Positions 28,190 to 37,160 are shown, counted from the stretch's first letter. The stretch: DNA of 64,000 nt from Myxococcus sp. CA023 (GCF_010998615.1 NZ_JAAEAH010000006.1:1-64000), one strand, 5' to 3'. Translations and numbers: made by a program. The notes: generated from the letters alone by a model not told the origin.

Positions 28190-28883
28190 TTCCGGCAGGG
28201 TAGATTCCGCGCTGCGTCCGAGGAGAAAAACCGGAGTGCGCCACCCGAGGGGACCGATGCGACGTTGTTATCGCCGCACCCGCGTCCCGCCATCACCGAC
28301 GTGACGGAGGGCGCGCTGTTCGCCGGGCGCTATGTCCTCGAGGAGTTGGCCGGGCGCGGTGGAATGCGAGCACTCGGGCGGCGCGGCTGGTCCTGGCGCT
28401 CTGTGAAGGCCTGGCGGCGGCGCATTCCGCGGGCGTCGTGCACCGGGACTAGGCATGGCGGTCCTCATCCTCCGCATGCGGGGCGCGGCCTGGAGGGGCG
28501 ACATGGACGACGTCCGCCAGTGCCGGGACGCGTTGAACGAAGACCCGAGCCACATGGCCTCCTACGTAGCCACCTACTGCTCGGCGGCGCTGGGCGAGGT
28601 GTCGGAGGAGGCCGCGATGGCCACCCTGGACGGCATGCTCACCCGGCAGCAGGTGAACTCGCGCTTCGCGTCGATGGTGTGTCAGTTCGCGGCGGAGTTG
28701 ATGTGCATCCGGGGCGCGCCCGCCGAGGCGCTGCGTTATCTCCAGCAGGCGGCGAACCTGGCGCTCATCGACCTGGAGTGGATGGACCGCTGCCCGGCGC
28801 TGACACCCCTGCGCGCGCAGCCCGGCTTCGCGGAGGCGCGGCGCAAGGTGCGCTCCCGCGTGGAAGCCATCTGGTCCGCATGA
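28190..28883 (+). pseudogene. Decayed Ser/Thr protein kinase gene
   Basis: Three pieces of one kinase gene in three frames. Near 28300-28370 the frame reads ALFAGRYVLEELAGRGGM, the glycine-rich start of a Pkn2-type kinase domain. It then breaks, and from 28375 another frame reads RAARLVLALCEGLAAAHSAGVVHRD followed at once by TAG: this is the helix and HRD catalytic-loop motif that should lie ~100 residues later, so about 300 bases are missing. From 28455 a third frame encodes ~140 residues resembling the TPR-like C-terminal tails of myxobacterial kinases, ending LTPLRAQPGFAEARRKVRSRV. No functional kinase can be made. The 5' limit is approximate. Confidence 0.8.
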
Positions 28884-29304
28884 AGCGCTCCTCGGCGCCT
28901 GTCAGCGCATCCCCCTGACGGCGGGAGCTGGACGTAAGGCGCGGGGATACCCGCTTCGCCAGCTGAGGCATGCGGCCGTGCTTGCACTCCACCAGGAACC
29001 CGTGGGGCGACTCCTCGGACAATTCGTGCAACAGCAGCCAGAAGCTCCCGCGCGCAACACCCGCATCGGCTTCATGTTGGCGGACACGGAGTCCCGCGGG
29101 GTGCCCGGTGCGTGTCTCGCGCCGGGGCTTCGGGCTTCGCTGCCGAGTGGAGGATGGGGCGCCGCGAGAGTATCAGTTCGCCAATTTTACACGGAGTGGG
29201 GGTCTAAATTGATTTCAGCAATTTACATGGAGAGGTGATTGACCCTGAGCTTCGCGCTCGGGCACGCTTTGCGTCCATTCGCCAGCGTCGCTCGGAGGAA
29301 GCCC
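28884..29304. other. Intergenic region upstream of the peptide-maturation operon
   Basis: No convincing gene. The last ~90 bases (29165-29235) turn sharply A+T-rich against the surroundings and probably hold the promoter of the plus-strand operon. Confidence 0.5.
29182..29232 (+). promoter_or_regulatory. Paired A+T-rich direct repeats, candidate operator/promoter
   Basis: CAATTTTACACGGAG at 29182-29196 and CAATTTACATGGAG at 29219-29232 are near-identical and 37 bases apart, about three and a half helical turns, just upstream of the first operon gene. Repeats like this can be activator or repressor sites. Function is inferred only from position and similarity. Confidence 0.4.
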
Positions 29305-31380
29305 GTGTCTGTTCAGATTCCAGGAGAGCCGATCCGGCCCACGGCAGAGATGCTGGATGGCGCGATTGGCGCGGCGGTTGCCGCACTGGAGCAGCTTCCC
29401 GTCGCTGAGATGCTGGCTTCCACGGGAGCGGGCGTTCATTCGGTGGACTCGCCGGCGGCGGCAACGCTGGTCCTCCTCGCGTTGGCCGAGAGTGAGGGGG
29501 CTGGGCATGCGCATGGGGCGTCCTGCGTGCGGCGGCTGCTCTCCAGTCGCGCGTCGACCGGCTTCTGGCGTTTCTCCCCTGATTCGGAACGGTCGGAAGC
29601 GGGGGAGTCGGCCCGCGCGCTGGTTGCGTTGAGGCAATGGAACATCCCGCTGGACCCACCCCCGGCGCTCGCTGCGCTCCTGTCGCGCGACGCAGCGCAG
29701 ACATCGTCCGAGTCAGGGACGGCGGCCATCGAGGGCGTTCCTCATGAAGCGGACGTCGCCACGACCGCGGACCTCCTGCTCCTGGCGGCGCACGAAGGGC
29801 GGTCGCTACCGGGCCGCGCCGCGCTTGTTTCCGAGAGGGTTCGAACCCAGGGGCTTCTGGGCTGCGCACGCGGTGAGCCCGCGGTTTCGCCTTTCCTGCT
29901 GGGCTACCTGCTGACGCGCTGGGTTCGTCACGTGGGTGACCACTGGCAGCTCGCGGTCCCCCTTCGGGCAGAACTCATTTCGCTCTGGGAGAAGGGGGAG
30001 GTGCGCGGCGCGGTGAATGTCGCCCTCGCGATGAGTGCCCTGATGAACCTGGGGCGCCCCACGGACGTCAACCTCTTCGAGCGGACGTTGGATTCCATGG
30101 CGTCCCTGCTGCTGAGCGGGCAGAGCGAGGAGGGACTCTGGCCCGTGGCGCCGCTATACGAGGCCAGGGACGTCGTCTACGGCTCGCTCGAGGCATCGGC
30201 GGCGCTGTGTATCGAAGCGCTCGTCCGGTACGTCCGAATCGCGCGCATCGCGGCGGACCGGACCGACAACTTCCTCCCGGGGGCGCTCCCGCCTCGGTCG
30301 GGCGCCTGGAAGGAGACGTTGGCGGCTTTCGACAATGATTATCCGCCCGCACTGTTTTCTCCCGAGTCGCGAGCCCGACTGCTCGCGCTGGGTGAATGGC
30401 TGCCCGCGGCGCTGGAGGGCGATGGGGGCTTCGAGGTCCGGCTGCTGGAGGGGACGCCTCGGGTGGACTTCATCCTGGGAATCAAACACGACGGTCAGGC
30501 GCTGCTTGCTGGCAGGCATCCTCACTCAGAACTCCCAGCGCCCTTGTTCGCTGCTCCCGAGTGGCAGCGCATTCGCGACTTCGCGCGAGGGTGGGCTGAG
30601 CCGGGCGGGCTGCTCGACCGGGAAGTCGACGCGTTCTGGTTGGAGTTCGACCTGGATGCGCCAGTCGCCTCGCCTCCGCTGCCCATCGTGTTCCTCTGCA
30701 CACGGGACCAGCCTGTCGCCGTCAACGAAGCGCTCCACCGGCAGAAGTCGGATACCTACCGCGCGACGCTCCACGCGGGGCTTCCGCTCTTGCGTGGGGA
30801 TGAGGCACCGCTCACGCCAGAGCTTCAGCGGGGAATGGATGTCTGCATCGAGGCGCTGCCTCCCGGTGCACACCTCTATGCGGCCTGCGTGATGATGTCG
30901 CGGCGCAGCAAGAACCTGCGCTTCACGCTCAAGAACGTGCCTCCCGAGCGCGTGGTGGCGTACCTGGAATCCGTGGCGTGGCCAGGAGACTTCCAGCAAC
31001 TGCGGGACACTCTCGCGTGGGTCCTCCCACTTGGCGTCAATCGCTTCATGCTCAACCTGGACCTGGCGCCGCAGCTGCTGCCGACGCTGGGGCTTGAATG
31101 CTCATTCCAGGGACGTGCGCAGCCCGCCGAGGAGCCCCGGTGGCAACGCCTGCTCGACGAACTCGTGACGCGGGGACTCTGCGCACCCTCACGGCGTGAC
31201 GCGCTGCTGGCGTGGCCGGGGCGCACGCAGGTCAATCTGCCCGCTGGCTCGGCCACGCGAGAGAGTGTCTTCGATAAGCGGCTCGCGCACGTCAAGCTGG
31301 GCTTGACGGGGGGCCCGGTGATTGAGGCCAAGGCCTATCTGGCCACACACCGTACGTCCGAGCTGCTCCGGCCGCGCTGA
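29305..31380 (+). CDS. Candidate peptide-system protein with prenyltransferase/cyclase-like alpha-barrel half
   Basis: A 691-residue cytoplasmic protein of no family I can name. The N-terminal ~340 residues look like the helical barrel of prenyltransferase/squalene-cyclase proteins (SPAAATLVLLALAESEG, STGFWRFSP, ESARALVALRQWNI, EGLWPVAPLYE). The C-terminal half is different, with DREVDAFWLEFDLDAP and a beta-rich region. No DDxxD or DxDD catalytic motif is evident, so it may be a scaffold or an altered enzyme. GTG 29305 is preferred over an upstream TTG at 29239 because GGAGGAA lies six bases before it. First gene of the operon with the MBL, HExxH and radical SAM genes. Confidence 0.65.
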   Translation: MSVQIPGEPIRPTAEMLDGAIGAAVAALEQLPVAEMLASTGAGVHSVDSPAAATLVLLALAESEGAGHAHGASCVRRLLSSRASTGFWRFSPDSERSEAGESARALVALRQWNIPLDPPPALAALLSRDAAQTSSESGTAAIEGVPHEADVATTADLLLLAAHEGRSLPGRAALVSERVRTQGLLGCARGEPAVSPFLLGYLLTRWVRHVGDHWQLAVPLRAELISLWEKGEVRGAVNVALAMSALMNLGRPTDVNLFERTLDSMASLLLSGQSEEGLWPVAPLYEARDVVYGSLEASAALCIEALVRYVRIARIAADRTDNFLPGALPPRSGAWKETLAAFDNDYPPALFSPESRARLLALGEWLPAALEGDGGFEVRLLEGTPRVDFILGIKHDGQALLAGRHPHSELPAPLFAAPEWQRIRDFARGWAEPGGLLDREVDAFWLEFDLDAPVASPPLPIVFLCTRDQPVAVNEALHRQKSDTYRATLHAGLPLLRGDEAPLTPELQRGMDVCIEALPPGAHLYAACVMMSRRSKNLRFTLKNVPPERVVAYLESVAWPGDFQQLRDTLAWVLPLGVNRFMLNLDLAPQLLPTLGLECSFQGRAQPAEEPRWQRLLDELVTRGLCAPSRRDALLAWPGRTQVNLPAGSATRESVFDKRLAHVKLGLTGGPVIEAKAYLATHRTSELLRPR

Positions 31381-31414
31381 GTCGTCATCCCCGTGGTCTG
31401 GATTGACGCTCGGG

Positions 31415-31455
31415 GATACGAATTGATACGTTGAATTCTGAATATTCATAATGGG
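31415..31455 (+). promoter_or_regulatory. A+T-rich spacer, candidate internal promoter
   Basis: In the 81-base gap before the MBL gene a 40-base A+T-rich stretch contains GAATT...AATTC and GAATATTC palindromes. It stands out from the G+C-rich coding around it and could start a second transcript for the last three operon genes. No confident -35/-10 pair. Confidence 0.35.
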
Positions 31456-31461
31456 CAGGCT

Positions 31462-33159
31462 GTGCAGACTTTCATCGAGCACCTGGGCCACACCTCTTTT
31501 GTCATTCAGCGCGGTCCTCTGAGGGTTCTCATCGACCCGGTGCTGGTGCTGCGGGAGCTGGAGTTTCGGCAGCCTGCATGTCCCGCGTGGTTTTTCGATG
31601 ACCTGTCATCGGTGGACGCGGTCTTCTTCTCCCACGCGCACGACGACCATCTCCATCCACCCAGCCTGTTGGGGCTTCGCGAAGACGTCGCCCTCTACTT
31701 CCTCGACAGGCCGAAGCCGGGCGCGGCGCCCGAGTCGAGCGCTCGCGCGATTCTCACGGCGCTGGGCTTTCGCAATCTCCATCCCTTCCAGGAGGGGGAT
31801 GTCGTCGAGCTGGCCCAGGACCTGCGCATCCACATCCTGCCCGCGCAGTGTTCGGGGGAGGGCGAGGAGCAATGTGCCCTGCTGGTGGAGACGCCGGATG
31901 TGCTGGCGCTGGACGCGGTGGATGTGACGGATTCACCCCGGACGCGCGAAGCGCTGGAGGCCTTCCGGGGCCGGGTTGATGTCGCCTTCGTTCCCACGGG
32001 GGCCTCGGTCCAGTGGCAGGGCTTCTGGAATCAGATGGACTCCGTGGGAGCGCTCGCGTTCTGCGACTGGTTGAAGCCAGCGCGTATCGCGACCTGTGGG
32101 GGCACGCTGTCCATGGCGGGGCGGCCGCGGGAAGACCGCCTGGAGCGCTACCCGGTTGACCGGGCGCATTGGATGGCCGCCGCGGTCACGCGCGCTCATG
32201 ACTCGGCGCTCGTGCCCTGGAAGCCCCCGTATCGGCTTGTCTACGGCGAGCACGTCCTGGAGCGCTGCGCGCTGCTGCAGCCCGGCCGTCGTTTCGAACC
32301 GGCGCGGGGGCAGCGGCGTCCTCAGGCCCTGTTGACGACCTTCTTCACGGGATATCACCCGAGCAAACCCATTCAGCGTTGGGGCTGGGGAGACAACAAC
32401 GACCTCGCGCGCTGGCTGGAGCCGTTCGAGGGCATCCGGGAAGTGGTGCGCGCATCCACCCGCGACCTGCGCTACTTGCTGGAGCGGTGCCAGGTGTCCG
32501 TCAACAAGACCCCCGCGGCGGTCCTGGCGCCCCGGACGCTCCGCTGCCTCGTGGAGGGCAAGGCCTTCGAGCTCGCGGCGAGGCTGGTCTCGCTCCTCCC
32601 GTCGAAGGTCTCGGAGCCCTCAGACATGGATGCTGGCTACTTCGCCGCTGTCGAGGCCGCGCTCTTGTGTGAGCCGGCGCTCGAAGAGCCGCTGCGGGAG
32701 GACCTGGCGGCCTGTCTGTGGATGGACCGGGGCCTGTTCCACATTCAGTGCATGTCACGCCGGATGAAGGAACTGGCCCGCCGTGACGAGCGCACCGAGG
32801 CGCTTCGCGCGAGCCACCTGTCGGTCCTGCGTGACAGCCTCCTCCAGCGCCGCCCGGTGTTGGGGCCCTACCACCTGCGAGTCACGCGAGACCTGGCGCG
32901 GCTGCTGGACGCGCGCCCGCTGTCGCCGGAGACGTCCGAGGTCCTGTGTTACGCGAGCCCGGCGGGCATCCGCTATCAGCCGCTGTCGACGCTCGAGGCG
33001 CTCCTGCTGGACCAATGTGACGGACGCACGGTCGCCGAGATGGTCGGCGACGTGAGCGCGGCCCTCTCCCTGCCTCACGACGACGTCCGGTCGGCCATCT
33101 TCACGTTCTTGTCCCATCTGACGCACGAGTCGCCGTTGGTGCTCGACTGGAGTCACTGA
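31462..33159 (+). CDS. MBL-fold metallohydrolase fused to a PqqD-like recognition domain
   Basis: A 565-residue protein from GTG 31462. Residues 1-~230 have a metallo-beta-lactamase fold: LGHTSFVIQRGPLRVLIDPV, then the metal motif H58-A-H60-D-D62-H63, close to the UlaG/RomA-type subgroup. The middle ~270 residues are helical and unassigned. The last ~60 residues (YQPLSTLEALLLDQCDGRTVAEMVGDVSA...) match the PqqD/RRE winged-helix pattern used by peptide-modifying enzymes to hold leader peptides. I infer a metal-dependent enzyme working on a ribosomal peptide or guiding it to the partner enzymes. Its stop overlaps the next start (TGATG). Confidence 0.75.
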   Translation: MQTFIEHLGHTSFVIQRGPLRVLIDPVLVLRELEFRQPACPAWFFDDLSSVDAVFFSHAHDDHLHPPSLLGLREDVALYFLDRPKPGAAPESSARAILTALGFRNLHPFQEGDVVELAQDLRIHILPAQCSGEGEEQCALLVETPDVLALDAVDVTDSPRTREALEAFRGRVDVAFVPTGASVQWQGFWNQMDSVGALAFCDWLKPARIATCGGTLSMAGRPREDRLERYPVDRAHWMAAAVTRAHDSALVPWKPPYRLVYGEHVLERCALLQPGRRFEPARGQRRPQALLTTFFTGYHPSKPIQRWGWGDNNDLARWLEPFEGIREVVRASTRDLRYLLERCQVSVNKTPAAVLAPRTLRCLVEGKAFELAARLVSLLPSKVSEPSDMDAGYFAAVEAALLCEPALEEPLREDLAACLWMDRGLFHIQCMSRRMKELARRDERTEALRASHLSVLRDSLLQRRPVLGPYHLRVTRDLARLLDARPLSPETSEVLCYASPAGIRYQPLSTLEALLLDQCDGRTVAEMVGDVSAALSLPHDDVRSAIFTFLSHLTHESPLVLDWSH

Positions 33160-34580
33160 TGCAATTCCAAGATGCATTCACGTTCCCGACGCCGTTGTCC
33201 CCCGAGACGGAAGCCTCGGCGCGTGAGCTGTTGCGTGCGCAGCAGATGGGGCAGCTCGATTTGCTCATGGGCTGGGTCCAGCAGCCGGAGCGGCTCGGGA
33301 AGTTGGGGGGATGTGCCGCGGAGCTCCAGTCCCTCCTCTCCGAGGCGTTCGAGCTCGTCGAGCGCGCGCCGACGCTGGCGCGTGAGTTCCTGGAGCACTG
33401 GAGCACGACGGTGCTGCTCGGCCGCTTGCTGGGGCCCGCCGTCGTCGGGCCTGACTTGATTCAATGCCTGATGGGCAACCTCGCGTCCCTGCTCATCGTC
33501 CAGCGGCTGCGGGGAGAGGTCACCCACGGCGAAGCCTTCTTCGTGACGCCGCGGACCCTCTACTGCCTGCCTCGGGGGGAGCGGCTCGACGTGCGCGGCC
33601 CCGGCGAGGGGCGCGTCGTTTGGCACTTCTCTGGCGCGGAGTGCCTGCTCTCCGCCGAGGGGCACGCCGGCCCCGGGCTGCGCATCCCGCTGCCGCTTAC
33701 GGGCGATGCGCCCGTGAGCATCCAGCCGCTGCCCTGGTCCGAGACCTGGAACGTTCCGGTGCTGGACGACAGCGAGATGCTCGGCATCACCGGCCGGCGC
33801 GAGCAAGCGGGCATCCCGGACGATGGGAGCACGGGCACCTGGCGGCCCATGCCCCTGCTGCGAAGCACGGAGGAAGCCTTCCACATCCTGAGGGAGCTGT
33901 GGCCCGAAGTGCTCGACTGGGCCCGCGTGTTGCTCCCCGCGCTCGTCGACATGGGCGGCCCGGAGAACCGGAGCGTGCGTTGCTCGTCCTCGTATGGGGC
34001 TGGCACGCCTGTCTTTCTCACGCGCGTGGCCAACGGCCTGGAGCATGCGGAGGACCTGGTCCACGAGCTGCAACACGAGCGCATGTATCTGCTGCTCGAC
34101 TCGCGCGCATTCGGACGGTGGGACGACTCACGTCCCGATTTCGTCTCCGCCTACCGCACCGACCCTCGCCCCCTGCGTGGCGTGCATCTGGGCCTGCACT
34201 CCTTCCTGGCGGTGAACCGGCTCCGGCTGCTGGCGCTGGACAGGCCCGAGTTCAAGCAGCGGGAGTGGCGCTTCCAACTGCTCAAGTCACACCGCTGCAA
34301 CCTGCTCTCCTTCCGGACCCTCCTGGACTTCGAGCGTCCCACGCCCGAAGGGCGCGTGCTCCTCGCGCAGATGGCCCAGGCCCTGAGTGAGCAGCACCCG
34401 CTCATCGAGCGTGTCGCGGATGCGGACATGGACCAGGCCTTCGATGCCTGGATGAAGCAGCACTTCTCGCGGGTGGCCGCCAGCGGCCCCGTGGTGAATG
34501 ACGCCGAGACATACATGGACTGGCGCGAGTCGGCAGTGCTCGCGGCCCGCTATTCCCAGCACGCCGGAGGTGCCGCATGA
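33159..34580 (+). CDS. HExxH-motif peptide-modification protein
   Basis: A 473-residue cytoplasmic protein. The key motif is H302-E-L-Q-H306 in LVHELQHERMYLLLDSRAF. It is not followed by the elements of a secreted protease and the protein has no signal peptide. Proteins with an HExxH motif of this kind occur next to radical SAM maturases and short precursors, and some are described as 2-oxoglutarate-dependent peptide beta-hydroxylases; that activity is inferred here by family resemblance. It overlaps both neighbours by 1 and 4 bases, so it is tightly coupled to the MBL-RRE and radical SAM proteins. Confidence 0.75.
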   Translation: MQFQDAFTFPTPLSPETEASARELLRAQQMGQLDLLMGWVQQPERLGKLGGCAAELQSLLSEAFELVERAPTLAREFLEHWSTTVLLGRLLGPAVVGPDLIQCLMGNLASLLIVQRLRGEVTHGEAFFVTPRTLYCLPRGERLDVRGPGEGRVVWHFSGAECLLSAEGHAGPGLRIPLPLTGDAPVSIQPLPWSETWNVPVLDDSEMLGITGRREQAGIPDDGSTGTWRPMPLLRSTEEAFHILRELWPEVLDWARVLLPALVDMGGPENRSVRCSSSYGAGTPVFLTRVANGLEHAEDLVHELQHERMYLLLDSRAFGRWDDSRPDFVSAYRTDPRPLRGVHLGLHSFLAVNRLRLLALDRPEFKQREWRFQLLKSHRCNLLSFRTLLDFERPTPEGRVLLAQMAQALSEQHPLIERVADADMDQAFDAWMKQHFSRVAASGPVVNDAETYMDWRESAVLAARYSQHAGGAA

Positions 34581-36082
34581 GGGTCCCAGGGTTGCGTTAT
34601 CGCGACGAGTGGCTGCCCAACTTCTTCCCCGCGAAGCAGGTGGGCCCGGACCACTTCGTGCGGCTGTCCCGGACGGGCGCCATGCAACTGCTGTCCGGCG
34701 CGGAGAATGCCCAGCTCGATGAAATCTCCATGGATGAGGCCCTGTTCGAGCGGCTCGAGCAGACCAGCCATCTCATCACCGCGCAGAACTCCTCGCGCGT
34801 ACTGGAGGACCTCAAGCGCTGGCATGACCGGACCTACGCGGGGCCGGGGCTCCATATCGTCGTGCTGTCCAAGCGGTGCAACCTCAACTGCACCTACTGC
34901 CACATGAACCCGGAGAACATCTCCGCGGACTCCAAGCGCTTCGACATGCAGCCCGATGTCGCGGATGCCATCATCCGCTTCGCGCTCGGTTCTCCGGCCC
35001 CCTTCCTGGGTTTCGAGTTCCAGGGCGGCGAGCCCTTCTTGAACTTCGAGGGCATGAAGTACTTCGTCGCGGAGGCCCGCAGGCAGAACGAGGCCGTGGG
35101 CAAGCGGCTCCGCTTCTCCGTGGTGAGCAACCTCATGGTCGCCACCGACGAGCACATCGCGTACTGCAAGGAGAACCGCATCAACGTGTCGTATTCGTTG
35201 AACGGTCCCGAGGACATTCACGACTCATTCCGAGTCACGCGGAGCGGGGCGGGCAGCTTCGGCAAGGTCATGGAGCGGCTGACCCACTTCCGCGACCGAT
35301 TCCCCGGGGTGCTCAGCGCGTCGCCCCTGTGCGTGGTGGGGGCCTCCAACGCCAAGGAGCTGAAGCGCACCATCGACTTCTATCATGCGCAGGGCTTCAA
35401 GGACCTCGCCATCCTGAAGCTCAAGGCCCTGGGCAACGCTCGCAAGGAGAAGCTGCCCTTCGACATCCAGGACTTCCTCCACTACTACCTGGACGCGCTC
35501 GATTACATCTACGAGAAGAACCGCCAGGAGAACGAGAACTACTCCGAGCGCGTGGTCCGGGTCGTCCTGGCCAAGATTCTCCAGCCGACGGATACGGGCT
35601 TCGTGGACTGGCGCAACCCGGTCGGGGACTTCGGTTCGGCCATCACCTATGACCATGACGGCGAAATCCTGCCGTCGGACGAAGCCCGTTCGATGCGCTC
35701 CGAGTTCGGCTTGGGCAACGTGAAGGGGACGACCTATGACGCGCTCATCCGCAACAAGGCCACGTTCCGGTCCATGAACCTGTCGCTGCGGGATCGTGAC
35801 CCGCAGTGCCGCGAGTGCGCCTTCAATCCCTACTGCGGCGTGCTGCCGGTGCTCGACTATGCCCGGACCGGGGACGCGACGCCGCGCCCCCATGCTTCCG
35901 AGGAATGCCTGCAGACGTTGGCGGTCGTGGAGTGGGTCCTGCGCAAGCTGGTGGAGGATCCCATCCCCCTGTTGCGGATGATGCCTGGAATGGACGCCGC
36001 CCTGGTGGAGATGGCCAACGGTCTGCCGGCAGAGGCTTCTTCGCAGGCCATGCCGCCGATGCTGAGCGTGCAGAGCGGCTGA
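34577..36082 (+). CDS. HxsB-like radical SAM/SPASM-type peptide maturase
   Basis: A 501-residue radical SAM enzyme. The iron-sulphur motif is C101-N-L-N-C105-T-Y-C108, followed by FEFQGGEPFLNFEGMKY and VSYSLNGPEDIHDSFR. C-terminal features TGFVDWRNPVGDFGSAI, YDHDGEILPSDEAR and CRECAFNPYCGVLPVLDY match the HxsB type of the His-Xaa-Ser peptide system, with extra cluster cysteines as in SPASM proteins. It should use SAM to make radical-based links on a peptide. HxsC and HxsD partners are not in the window. Last gene of the plus-strand operon, converging on the glycosyltransferase and precursor genes. Confidence 0.85.
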   Translation: MRVPGLRYRDEWLPNFFPAKQVGPDHFVRLSRTGAMQLLSGAENAQLDEISMDEALFERLEQTSHLITAQNSSRVLEDLKRWHDRTYAGPGLHIVVLSKRCNLNCTYCHMNPENISADSKRFDMQPDVADAIIRFALGSPAPFLGFEFQGGEPFLNFEGMKYFVAEARRQNEAVGKRLRFSVVSNLMVATDEHIAYCKENRINVSYSLNGPEDIHDSFRVTRSGAGSFGKVMERLTHFRDRFPGVLSASPLCVVGASNAKELKRTIDFYHAQGFKDLAILKLKALGNARKEKLPFDIQDFLHYYLDALDYIYEKNRQENENYSERVVRVVLAKILQPTDTGFVDWRNPVGDFGSAITYDHDGEILPSDEARSMRSEFGLGNVKGTTYDALIRNKATFRSMNLSLRDRDPQCRECAFNPYCGVLPVLDYARTGDATPRPHASEECLQTLAVVEWVLRKLVEDPIPLLRMMPGMDAALVEMANGLPAEASSQAMPPMLSVQSG

Positions 36083-36109
36083 GGCCGCCGGGGCAGGCGC
36101 CCTCGCCGC

Positions 36110-37087
36110 TCAGGCGGGGCGCAGCCGCCCGGCGGCGAGGTCCGTGAGCGCGCCGAGGACTTCTTCCTCGGTGATGTCGTCCATGCTCCCGTTCCCGGTG
36201 GGCTCGCGGAAGGCCGGAGTGAAACGAAAGCCCCATTGCTGGGGGGAGGTCGTTCCGAACAGGCCCACCGAAGGGAGCCGGAAGAAGTCCGCCGCATGCA
36301 GCATGCAGGAGTCGATGCCGAGGAAGCCATCACAGGCGCCGAGCAGCGCCATGGCGACATCGAGTGGGGCGCCTGGGACGGACAGCACGCGGCCCTCATG
36401 GACCATGGGCGCCAGCTCCGTGGCGCTGTAGTCCACGTTGAGCACGAGCCATTCGGGATGGGCTGTCAGGAAGGCATCCAGCACCGCACGGTAGCGGGCG
36501 ACGGGCCACTGTTTCCGGGCGCCGGTCTCCGTATGGAGCGCGAGCACCTTGGCCCCATCGGGGACGCTGTCACGAAAGTTCCTGGCGGCCTCGGTGGCCT
36601 CGGCCGTCAGCACGGGAGCCTGGGCGAAGTCCTCCAGCCGCAGGGTGGGATCCACCTGCTGGGCCAGCGAGAAGAGCCGGTCCGCGGAATGCTGGGATTC
36701 TTCACTCCGGACCCACTGCTTGTAACGGCGATACAGGCCGACCGTCTCGGTGGCCGCCGGAAACCCCTCGAGCAGCTCGGAGACACCCGTCGCGTGCCAG
36801 GTGTTGAAACAGACAAACAAGTCGCAGGCTCCCACCGCCTGCCGGAGCGTCTCGGCGTCGATGCTCCGCTCCGTGCCCTGCGTGGTCGCGCGGACCTCGT
36901 GAATCTTCATGAGCCCGAGCTCTTGATAGAAGAACAGGCTTGAATCACCTGGCGCACCCACCAGTCTGATTCGACCCGGGTACAGCTGACTCAGGGCTCG
37001 CAGGGCGGGAAGGGCGAGGAGCCGGTCCCCAATCCCATTCAGGTGAAATACGACGGGGGCTTGGGCAGAACGAAGTTCTTGCTGCAT
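36110..37087 (-). CDS. Glycosyltransferase family 9 (heptosyltransferase-like)
   Basis: A 325-residue protein with the GT9 GT-B fold: NGIGDRLLALPALRALSQLYPGRIRLVG at the N-terminus, LALHTETGARKQWPVARYRAVLDAF before the nucleotide-sugar site, and DGFLGIDSCMLHAADFFRLPSVGLFGTTSPQQW at the C-terminal site. Usual GT9 enzymes add heptose to lipopolysaccharide. Here the gene lies 73 bases downstream of a precursor-peptide gene on the same strand and beside maturase genes, so it could glycosylate the peptide. Its 5' end was copied in the precursor duplication, evidence that it was linked to the precursor before that event. Confidence 0.82.
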   Translation of the reverse strand: MQQELRSAQAPVVFHLNGIGDRLLALPALRALSQLYPGRIRLVGAPGDSSLFFYQELGLMKIHEVRATTQGTERSIDAETLRQAVGACDLFVCFNTWHATGVSELLEGFPAATETVGLYRRYKQWVRSEESQHSADRLFSLAQQVDPTLRLEDFAQAPVLTAEATEAARNFRDSVPDGAKVLALHTETGARKQWPVARYRAVLDAFLTAHPEWLVLNVDYSATELAPMVHEGRVLSVPGAPLDVAMALLGACDGFLGIDSCMLHAADFFRLPSVGLFGTTSPQQWGFRFTPAFREPTGNGSMDDITEEEVLGALTDLAAGRLRPA

Positions 37088-37114
37088 GGAGGGGCAATCC
37101 TTGCGTCAAGACAA

Positions 37115-37154
37115 CCTGCTCCCAGGTGCCCCTGGATGGGCACCGGGGAGCAGG
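37115..37154 (-). terminator. Long hairpin between precursor 1 and the glycosyltransferase gene
   Basis: Arms 37115-37131 and 37138-37154 pair over 16 positions with one mismatch and a 6-base loop. It begins seven bases after the precursor stop. It may stop or attenuate transcription, or protect the 3' end, so that precursor mRNA exceeds glycosyltransferase mRNA. The same element follows precursor 2. Confidence 0.75.
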
Positions 37155-37160
37155 AACCTG

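Noticed and set aside
28765-29087. Minus-strand short frames reading FWLLLHELSEESPHGFLVE
   Set aside because: Looks briefly protein-like, but frames shift, overlap the kinase remnant and have no supported start; could be a worn fragment of an unknown gene.
31462-33159. Reading the MBL gene as a lipid or sugar-lactone hydrolase unrelated to the peptides
   Set aside because: The PqqD-like end and overlapping codons with the HExxH gene favour a role in peptide maturation, though the MBL part alone would allow it.
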